Shown here: positions 55,864-64,000 of the stretch, in pieces | Position numbering within the stretch: the stretch's first letter is position 1 | How the letters are laid out: each line of letters opens with the position of its first letter | Origin: Hyaloscypha bicolor E | Lineage: Eukaryota; Ascomycota; Leotiomycetes; Helotiales; Hyaloscyphaceae | Length of the DNA stretch: 64,000 bases | Assembly: GCF_002865645.1 (NCBI RefSeq) | Contig: NW_020194692.1 | Location: forward strand, 318,208 to 382,207 | Reading direction: 5' to 3' | Translations under genes and position numbers: made by a program | The notes under the pieces: model-generated | Told to the model about the DNA's origin: nothing | Databases searched by the model: none | Seen by the model: only the letters and a program-made list of their open reading frames with translations

Positions 55864-57680
55864 ATGGTGTTCGACCAGCTGTCTGTTGTGCTGGCGGGGT
55901 TGGCAATTTTGATCGCGGTGGGATACACGGCCCAGCTCACTGTTAAGTCGGATGTGGACGTGGACTCGCTGCCATGGGTGGGCTTGAAGTCGGGAATCTT
56001 CGCAGGTCCGCGAACGCGTATTGGCAGTCTTGGAACCGGAGTGCTGGCAACAATGGAGGCGGGGTATCGGAAGGTTCGTACTCCACTCAATTGTTGATCG
56101 CGGGGCTTACTCTGGATGATAGTATTCAGCTTCAGAGATCTCTTTTATCCTCCCGAGATCCGACAAATCGATGGTTATTCTCCCAGGGTCGCAGGTCAAG
56201 TGGATTGCAGACCAAGCAGACAGTGTGTTGAGTGCCCAGCTGGCGCAGCGTAACTCTCTCTTGACGGACTATGTTCTCCTCGACCCCACCATGGCTAGGA
56301 ATCCAATACAAGAGGTCATAGTTCGACGGAATTTGACACGTTCCCTTGGTTCATTGGTTGAAGAAATTGAAGAAGAGCTTGCGGTTGGAGTGGCACATTA
56401 CTGGGGAAAGGACACAGACAATTGGAAGGAGGTTGGGGTGTTTGAGACAATGGGTAAGGTGGTCTCCAGGTCATCAAACAGGATCTTCGTTGGCCTGTCT
56501 CTGTGTGAGGAATTATGATACCCCAAAGAGCTACATGTGGCTAACAAATGCAGGCCGGAATGATGAATATCTTGACTCTGCCGAAGGCTTTGCTGGAGCC
56601 GTTGCCCTCAGCGGCACACTACTCAAGCTCGTCCCTGCAATGTTTCAACCATTGGTAGCCTGGATATTCGTCCTGCCCAATAGATTCCACTTATACAAAG
56701 CGTCAAAATATCTAATCCCCTTCATCCAACAACGAATGAAAGATCTAAAGGAGGCCGAAAAGACTGGGATCCCCCGACCCGACTTGAATGATTACACAAC
56801 CTGGCATATCAAGGAAGTTGAGCTGGACGGGATTGAAAACACACCTCCGAAGATCGCCAAGCGGATAATGACCCTCAACTTCGCGGCAATTCATACTTCA
56901 ACTTTTACAGCTACAAATATCCTCTTCGATATCTACGCTTCCCCAATGGCTGACACATACGTCAAGGAAATTCGAGAGGAGGTTGAACAGGCGTTGTCAG
57001 AGAGTGGCGGTAAATGGGACAAGAACACAATTGCCAAATTGATCAAGACCGACAGCGCAGTAAGAGAAAGCTTGCGGATATCATCATTCATGTGTACAGG
57101 GATGGATAGGGTTGTGGTTGATCCGCACGGAGCTACCATGAGCAACGGACTCCATTTACCCCAGGGAACCAGGCTGGGAACTTCCACATACTCGATACAC
57201 CACGATGATAGCATTTATGAGAATGCTATTACATATGACGCCTTTCGGTTTTCTCGGCCTAGAGAAATTTCCACTGCTGCGGGAAAGGCAAGAATAGAAG
57301 GAAATGGCGACAAGATGCAGTATTCTATGAAAAAGGAGGGTCTCGCTAAGTTACTTGAGTCAAAGAATTTAGCGACCGTTACAACTTCGGACACTTTCCT
57401 GTTTGCACCCCCAACCTTCGTGTTGCTATTATAGCCACCTGTTGTCATGAGACAATAACTTGAAAGTCAAGTGTTAATTCTCGACAGATCCTTCGGCCAC
57501 GGCCGCCACGCCTGTCCCGGACGCTTTTTCGCCGCAACGGAGATGAAGTTACTGGTTGCGTACATCATGATGAACTATGATGTCAAACCTCTCACGATCC
57601 GTCCTCCGAATTCATTCATTGCTGGCTCGATCATCCCGCCCATGAAGAAAACCATCTCGGTACGGAGGAGGAAATTATGA
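55864..57680 (+). CDS. Cytochrome P450 monooxygenase
   Basis: Four exons (55864-56073, 56123-56504, 56554-57400, 57488-57680) join in frame to 543 aa. An N-terminal anchor helix (about 5-27) places it in the ER. Motifs: I-helix [10 protein letters not shown] (about 307-316), ExxR at Glu369-Arg372 (ESLR), a PxxFxxxR-like FDAFRFSRP variant, and heme loop [10 protein letters not shown] with Cys489. The layout resembles fungal P450s of the ent-kaurene oxidase/indole-diterpene type, but no substrate can be assigned and no cluster partner is adjacent. The last intron uses a weak GTTTGC donor. Without that splice the frame would stop before the heme loop, so the join is inferred from the heme motif falling in phase. 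Confidence 0.9.
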
Positions 57681-58342
57681 TCGAGAATGATCTAAAAAGA
57701 GAATGGAGAGAGTCTCTCCTTCGAGTCTGACAAAAGCTATGAAGGGCGTCAGGGTGGACTTAAGCGCCACCTGGGAAGTTGGAACAGGCTTTGGAGATCT
57801 TGGTCAGCTCGCGGCTTTTCTGGAAAGCTTCACGCTATACTGCGCAAGGAAAACGTGGGCCAAGCTTGGGATATGTTCTGACGCGTTGTTGTATATATAG
57901 TCGAGGCTCGGGTCGAAAGGGAATACCTGCCGAGTGAGCGGGCAGAGAAGGGAGAGGCCCGAAAGGGAAGCCTTTGCATGGTGTATATATTATCCATTTC
58001 CACGAATGTAAGAAAATTGCACCGAAGATCTTGACCTAGTAAGTTGAGATGTAGGGACATTGTTTCATTCTCAGTATCTGTTGTTCCATGGCGATGATGC
58101 CGCTGAGGCGTGAAATATTTAGAGGGCCTCGAGGCCGGGCCTCTGCCAGGTTGAGCGAGAGCAACACTGATACTGTTTCCAGGCAGTTTCCAGGTACGCA
58201 ATCATCTATTCCCCAAAAGTACAAATGTATTTTACTACTTATATGCTCGCAAAATGGCCTCTCACAACACCCACTTCCTGTCCCTAACACCAACACTCGT
58301 TTGTTTCCAACCTACGCTTCCCTTATTCCCCCTCGAAATGGC
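57681..58342. other. Intergenic, convergent 3' region
   Basis: Between the 3' ends of the P450 and the CFEM gene. No gene seen. Confidence 0.35.
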
Positions 58343-58906
58343 TTACAACATCAGCAGAGTGAACACTCCACCCATGAATGCAGCCACTAAGGAAATATCC
58401 AACACCTTGCCCTGCACAGCGGCACCTGTTCCGCCTCCTGACTTGGCAGTTGAAGATGATGACGGACTTGCTGTGGATGAAGGGGACCTTTAGTTCGTTA
58501 GCACTGCCCTCCTTCCCACATCACCCCCTATCGACCAGAAAACTCACCCACTACTCGTAGTCGTCGCCCCACTGCCACTCCCCCCCGAACTCGTTGTTGG
58601 AGCAGCCCCATCGCTCGACGAACTCACAGTCACACCGGGGAACAAAGTCCCTCTACATAGAGCCGGCACACCGGCCGCGAAGACAGAGATTTCGGAAGAG
58701 GGGCACGCTTGGATGCAGGTAATTAGGCTGGTACCAATCAGCGAGTCGCAGGTGCACTGGTCAAGGGCGGCGCCGGTCTCGTTGCCGTTACAGGTTGACG
58801 AGGCGGCGGATGTTTTTTCGCAGGAAGCGACGCAGGGAGGTGTCGTCGTAGTTTGGGCGAGAGTGAGAGAGAGGAGAGGGACGAGGAGGAAGAGGGTGGT
58901 CTTCAT
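58343..58906 (-). CDS. CFEM-type GPI-anchored surface protein
   Basis: Two exons (58906-58552, 58470-58343) over an 81-bp GTGGGT..CACAG intron give 160 aa. A signal peptide (MKTTLFLLVPLLSLTLAQ) is followed by eight cysteines at 25, 29, 39, 51, 53, 64, 68 and 84. This is the CFEM layout, found in fungal heme-binding or surface proteins. A Ser/Thr/Gly-rich linker follows. The C-terminal exon ends in a hydrophobic segment (VLDISLVAAFMGGVFTLLML), a GPI-attachment signal. The start is the ATG right before the signal sequence, although the frame is open further upstream. Confidence 0.88.
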
Positions 58907-61131
58907 GATGATGAGTTTGGAAGATAGTTGGGGTTTGTGCAGAGGCTTCGACAAGGGGAGGCCTGTGTATCTGTACTGTGGTTACTTTTATTGATATTCC
59001 CAAGGAAAAAAGAAATCTTGAAAAAGGGGAAGGAGGAAGAAACCAACCTTGGCTATGGCGCCCTTTGGGAAGTGGAAAGGTCTTTTTCAACAACAGGAAA
59101 AGGAAAGGAGTCCCTCCCTATTTATTCCTCTCCTGCTATCCAAAAATGGAAAGCTGATCACGGAGTAACCTGCCAACCAGGGTCCCCCGCAAACGCATCT
59201 GTGAAAGACAGGTCTCGAAAATCAAGCCTCCAACGGTTCTCATCCTCCACTCATCTCCACAAAGGGGCGCTAAGCGGACACAGGACGCAGAATGTCATGC
59301 GATATTGTTACACGATTGGTTCACCAAGCAAACGGGCTGAACTTATGCTTATTTGATTAAATGCAGCATATACTAAAATTGGCAGGATCGGCGTGGAGGC
59401 CGGAGGAATGTTGAATAAGTAAGATGCGGCGTAAAGAACATCCGTGCCGATGTCCGAGGAGCAGCAAAAACGTTTCCTTTTTCGGTGATTCGGTTACCTC
59501 TTTTCGAGAACGAGTTTCGAATTACCAGAGACATGTAGGCCAGCGACAGGGGTTACGGTTTTTTCCATACTGCGTATTTCCTCAATGAGGACCCTGGAAG
59601 AGTGCAAATCTCAATTGTAAGGCACAGCTAGTTATCTCGCTTCGCCAGCCTCGCTTGACTCCTTAGGTGACAATTTCGGTAATACACGTGCACCTACTAG
59701 AAAATAGAGTTTCCTACTCTCTGGCAAACCTAAGGTACCAAATGCTACGTAATTTGCTTTCACAGGGTTCGATTGGGCCTAGGCCCTGTAATCTTGTACA
59801 GAAGTCTTGCATTATTACGCCTTCCTAATAGGGCTCCGTTTTAGGAGGTTAGCAGATTCAAAACGGTGTGCCAGGATTGCGGCCTAAATATTCCTCCTCA
59901 GGGGTTCCAATCCTTCGCGTGCCCATAGACGCCACATTTCAATGATTGGTGTCTTTGGTGTTTGAGTGTTCAATAAGCATTTCGCTTCTCGACTTAATCC
60001 TGAAGCGATTGGCAAGTGCTCCACGATAAGAGAGTTTTGGGGCCTCACGGAGGAACATTTTACCCGACTGTGGCACGATCGTACAGAAAAGGGGGGGTTT
60101 ATGTCGGGGCTGAAGCCAACCGAAAGACAAGCTTTGAGGTTATGCACCCCGCAAGATTTAGCGTCTCCGCTCCGAAGAAACTCCAGGGGAGTTGAAAGAG
60201 TTGACTCCCGGGGTGTCCATTGGGAGCAGTAGAGCTAAGTATAGACTGAGCAACGGTAAGTATCAAGAAGCTCTATTTTCGAGCAATTTTTTTTTTGTTT
60301 TTTTGCTGGTGAGGTGATCCGCCTGCACGTGACCCGTTCACGTGTGAAGTGTTTCCTCTCAGTGACGTGAGCGCTTCCAAAAGGCCTATATCCACTGGCT
60401 CTTTTTTCCTTCAAGGGTTTGAAAATATACCGCTCCTCGCAACCAAAGGGCTTCTCGCTTGATTGCTTGAAGGTCGATCTTGATTGGTGATCTATATAGT
60501 GCTCATGGAACTCTTTTCGAAACAGATCTTTAACCTGCCTGTCTCTGGACTTTTACAAGTCTCAAGGCGTAACTCAATTGAACCAGTTGATCGTTTAGAA
60601 TAGTGGGCCAGGATACTCGCTAAAAACTCAGGGGCCGACCCGCAAAATTTAAGCTGACCGAGCAGGCGAAGATCAATCCATCAATCTGTCGATCCTTCAT
60701 CCCTTTCTTTCTTAAAGACCTCTGTTTCTTTTCTCGTTCCGTTTTCATCTAAAGAGGAAATTTCATGATAGAGTTCAATTCATTTTTTGAGACTGTTGAG
60801 AAAACTACACACCTCGAGCCGGGGACAGGGGTATGGAAATGGCGGTGGCCGGGCTCAAGATGATCGTCAGCCTCGCATTTCATGCTCCATCAGCTTCTCC
60901 ATCATTCCACAATCCTGCAACCCTGTCCCCGTTCTACATCAATTGCGAGCTGGGCTCATCACTTCACTTACGTTCGCCCATTTGAGCTAAGCACTAAGGA
61001 CACACGGAGTGGCAATTGAAGGGCTCACCAGCACGAGGGCGAAGTCTTGCACCCACCTTGCCACGAAAATCACTCATCGCGATCGAGAGCAAGCGACACC
61101 TGCAGCGAAGATTCCCAGCTTTTTGACTGTT
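58907..61131. other. Intergenic, nothing recognised
   Basis: A 2.2-kb stretch with no supported gene. It includes a T-rich run with G interruptions at 60286-60306, CACGTGACCCGTTCACGTG at 60325-60343 and the CTCGCTAAAA string at 60616. Confidence 0.35.
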
Positions 61132-62104
61132 ATGACGACCGCAAATGATAAGGGAAAGGGGAAGGAGAGGGAATCCGAGGTTGAGACTCCTGAACAGACG
61201 AAAAACTGGGGCGGGCGGCTTCAAGACGGGAAGTGGTATTGTGACTGCGACAGAAAGGCAAATTGCCTGACGGTCAAGGACAAAACTAAAACCAGCTATG
61301 GAGACAAATGTATGTCAATGCTACTTGCCTTCATTCTTTAGAGACCTAATCGATCGCAAAGTTTGGACGTGCCCCAAGCCTGTAGCTCACAAATGCAACT
61401 TCTTCTTGTGGGTGGAGGACGAGAAAGAAGCAAAAGAGTGGCATATAAAACATGGCTCACCACCACCACCTGCACCCGAGACCCCGAAGGTAATTGAAAA
61501 GGTATCCGAAGAAGCCCCCAAAGACCTGGGAAATCCATGGACGAAATCCATTACGAAGAGAAAGCCAAAATCGCGAGAGGTGTCAGACGAGGACGAAACT
61601 GGCGGACCATCGGACCAGAACGTCGAGGTGGCTGAACTATCAGATTTCGAAGATGCTGACCCTTCAAGGAAGGCCGCCAAAACCACAAGGTTTGCCACCC
61701 CAGGTCAGACTGATAAATCGAAGAGCGCTGGAGAGTCCTTGCCAACTCCTGATACCGGCGGGCATGTTTTGGGTGTTGCATCGGGATCTAGATCACGACC
61801 GTCACGCGGGGATTCGCCTCCTCCGCAACTCGAAGACGCAATAATTCTGAGAAATGAAAGAAAGTCAAGTCTCAGTGCTGAGGTCCTCAAGTTGATCCGC
61901 TCTGAGAAGGTCAGGTTGAAAGAATCAATCGAAATACAAATCGAACATGAAATCGATACCGAAGTGGCGTTGTATGAGCAGAAACTGCGAGGATCTGAAA
62001 AGACGAACAAGAAGCTATCGAAAAGGCTTGATGAAATGGAGAGCATGGTCCTGCTTCTAGGGGGTGATGTTGCGGCTGACGACAGCGTCGAATTTTCCGA
62101 ATGA
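61132..62104 (+). CDS. GRF-type zinc-finger coiled-coil protein
   Basis: Two exons (61132-61309, 61362-62104) over a 52-bp GTATGT..CAAAG intron give 306 aa. The splice reconstitutes a GRF zinc finger: WYCDC (Cys37, Cys39), then GDKFWTCP (Cys63) and HKCNFFLWVEDE (Cys71). This matches the CxC..GRxFyxCp..CxFFxW pattern. GRF fingers bind single-stranded nucleic acid in topoisomerase III, APE2 and NEIL3. The middle is disordered and Ser/Pro-rich, and the C-terminus (about 230-295) is a strongly charged coiled coil. It probably acts in the nucleus on DNA or RNA. An exact role is not known. Confidence 0.85.
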
Positions 62105-62831
62105 AGAATACTGGCTCTCATCTCGCATCAAACCAGTTTCTAGAACCAGACAAGCCTTACTCGATCACGCAGACCGAATATTTGGCCCACGCACCTTGAG
62201 CCTTCACCTACTGAGATTCAGGTTGGGCTCGTACAGAACTCGGAACACATCCAATTGTCTGGGATATCTCCACTGGTCTCCCACGACATTAAGCCACTAC
62301 ATTTGTGCTCAGCCATTACGAGTTAGGTTGATGTCAAGTAACACACGACTGCACTACGATTGGAGCACAACCTGTCACCGGCTACGACAATTGCGTCCCC
62401 GGCAACCAGGTGACACAGGCAAGTCCCGGAGATACCATACGAGAGCGCGGATTTGCTGACGGGTCTCAATTGATCAACAATCTCAATAATTCCGCCACGT
62501 CAATTGCAAATCATTTCTCGGTTCGTTCAGCGCCTCTGCCAGTTCGGGACAATCAGCTGGATGCGTGCAAGCCATTTGCGGGACATGCATTTCGCTTACT
62601 TCCGAAAAAGCAAGTCAAAACCACTTGAGGACTCACGAGGCTGACACGACATCCACACGCAAGCAATTCCGAGGCATGGCTGCAATTTATTGTACGCCAC
62701 TATCTGATGGGCAAAAGTATTGCAGATCATCTGTCTTTCCTTCGTACGCTTATTATCAAGCAGAACCCCCCCGATGCGCGTTTTTCTTCCAATTTTACCC
62801 TTGGGAAATCGAAAGACAGCACGAACTCAAA
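62105..62831. other. Intergenic, upstream of SLATT gene
   Basis: No separate gene. The downstream frame is open back to 62565 and beyond, but that stretch lacks domain features and I treat it as leader. Confidence 0.35.
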
Positions 62832-63626
62832 ATGGTTTCACCAACATCGTCCAAAGCTCCAGGCCAGAGTACGATCACTGAGATTCATTCAGCACCAGCT
62901 CATTCTCCCATGCCAACAAGTCCTCGAAGCCCTCCACCACCAACGCACCAACCGACGCAAACCTCAACTTTTCCAGACGAAAAGTCCCATGACTATGCCG
63001 TCACAATCGAGCCATCCCACGATGACCCACCAGCCCAGACCCCCCTTCAAATCTTCCACTCCGCGCTCGGGATCCCGCCCCCAAAGCCCCCGAAACCCGT
63101 GAAGCCCACCAAGAAGAACCCGAATCCTCCCCCACCACCCGACAAGCCCAAGCTCACGGCAAAGAACAAGGGTGTTTACAGCCAAGTGCTGTCATGTGAG
63201 CGTACCGCTCGCTGGAAGTACATATTCTGCGACTTCAGCGTGACCGCCGCTATGTTCCTGCAGATTATCGTCGGTGCATCCGTCACTGCTTTCGGGGCAG
63301 GGAATTCGTCTCATGTTCTGATTACCGTTTTCGGGGCCGCGAACACGGCGCTTGCTTCTCTGCTTGCTGTACTGAAGTCCCAAGGATTGCCGAACAGGAT
63401 TCGGCAAGATTGGAATGGGTGGCGGGAGTTGAGGGAGTATATTGAGGAGAAGGAGAGGGAGATTGAGATGGCTGTTAGTGGACGCGTGGAGGGCGTGCAG
63501 GGGCCGAAGAGGTTGGATGTTTGGGAGACGGTTCGCGCTATTGAGGCGAGGTATACTGCGGTGCGATTGACGGCAGAGGCCAATAGACCGGATACTTATA
63601 TTCCGTTGCCTGCATTGCCGAAATAG
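62832..63626 (+). CDS. Fungal SLATT-domain two-TM protein
   Basis: A single exon of 264 aa from ATG 62832. Residues 1-110 are a Pro-rich disordered tail. The rest matches the fungal SLATT family (SMODS and SLOG-associating 2TM effector). It has CERTARWKYIFCDFSVTAAM leading into two adjacent membrane helices (about 136-156 and 160-182) and then VLKSQGLPNRIRQDWNGWREL with an amphipathic charged helix. In bacteria SLATT proteins are predicted pore-forming effectors of nucleotide-signalling immune systems. The role of the fungal versions is unknown. The frame stays open upstream to 62565 and further ATGs exist there, but the disordered leader makes 62832 the likeliest start. Confidence 0.88.
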   Translation: MVSPTSSKAPGQSTITEIHSAPAHSPMPTSPRSPPPPTHQPTQTSTFPDEKSHDYAVTIEPSHDDPPAQTPLQIFHSALGIPPPKPPKPVKPTKKNPNPPPPPDKPKLTAKNKGVYSQVLSCERTARWKYIFCDFSVTAAMFLQIIVGASVTAFGAGNSSHVLITVFGAANTALASLLAVLKSQGLPNRIRQDWNGWRELREYIEEKEREIEMAVSGRVEGVQGPKRLDVWETVRAIEARYTAVRLTAEANRPDTYIPLPALPK

Positions 63627-64000
63627 ATGGATATATGATGGTGTTTGGATTTCCGAAGAGGATGGATTGTTATATTGGGTTTAATGAGATACTTCGCTTC
63701 AAATGTCATTTTAGAGCCACTTGGCACCGTGGAGGAATTCCCAGACGGATGTGAAGTTGGAAGTATATGAGCCAGAGAGAGATACCCACATGAATAACTC
63801 ATTTCACTTGCCTCGAGATGGTGTTCTCTTTAACCAAGTCACATTTCATTGCTGGATAATGAATGTTCTTTCGTTTCTGACCTCCGCACCGATCCGCATC
63901 CTGCCATATTTCCTTTCTCCAGTCCATCTAATCTGTCTTTGCAACATCAATGGGAGACTCCGTCACCATTTGTCCTCAACCAGCTCCATAATCGGCGGCA
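63627..64000. other. 3' flank, nothing recognised
   Basis: Downstream of the SLATT gene to the window end. No gene is visible. Confidence 0.35.

Overview
The window looks like the genome of a filamentous ascomycete (Pezizomycotina). It has genes with many short GT..AG introns (about 43-104 bp), CTAAC/CTAAT-type branch points, WSC-domain and CFEM proteins, HET-domain genes, a P450, a fungal GT2 glycosyltransferase and signs of repeat-induced point mutation (RIP). Leotiomycetes/Helotiales is my best guess, but it rests on gene style only.

Layout. 0.5-1.6 kb: single-pass membrane protein. 2.5-3.2 kb: MYND zinc-finger gene with an apparent frameshift. 4.2 kb: a tiny cysteine-rich secreted peptide gene. 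4.45-5.15 kb: hAT-type MITE with a perfect 8-bp target duplication. 5.2-7.1 kb: GH13 maltase. 7.9-9.2 kb: decayed secreted cysteine-rich gene. 9.4-15.1 kb: a 1839-aa secreted protein with a beta-propeller, ASH-like domains and five WSC domains. 16.7-17.9 kb: secreted protein with a Kex2 site. 18.6-20.3 kb: membrane-anchored GH16. 21.8-25.1 kb: ten-exon GT2 glycosyltransferase. 25.1-34.3 kb: a 9-kb stretch with no intact gene but with coding-like debris, mainly on the minus strand. 36-38.8 kb: RRP40 (exosome) and SSZ1 (ribosome-associated Hsp70), divergent from a 220-bp promoter. 39.5-42 kb: decayed HET gene. 42.1-42.9 kb: TA-flanked MITE. 44.6-48.3 kb: divergent aldehyde dehydrogenase and Zn-alcohol dehydrogenase. 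48.4-49 kb: a second type of hAT-like MITE. 49.5-50.1 kb: hotdog thioesterase. 50.7-53.1 kb: HET gene with a stop, a frameshift and a hAT MITE inserted in its last exon. 53.5-54.3 kb: carboxypeptidase relic. 55.9-57.7 kb: P450. 58.3-58.9 kb: CFEM GPI protein. 61.1-62.1 kb: GRF zinc-finger protein. 62.8-63.6 kb: fungal SLATT two-TM protein.

How it fits together. The intact genes are mostly cell-surface or secreted carbohydrate-active functions (maltase, GH16, GT2, WSC, CFEM) plus an alcohol-to-acid oxidation pair. They are interspersed with islands of gene decay (two HET genes, secreted protein, carboxypeptidase) and MITEs. The most unusual observation is two hAT MITEs that share a core but carry different simple-sequence subterminal repeats; one of them sits in an exon of a HET gene with both copies of its target duplication still identical.
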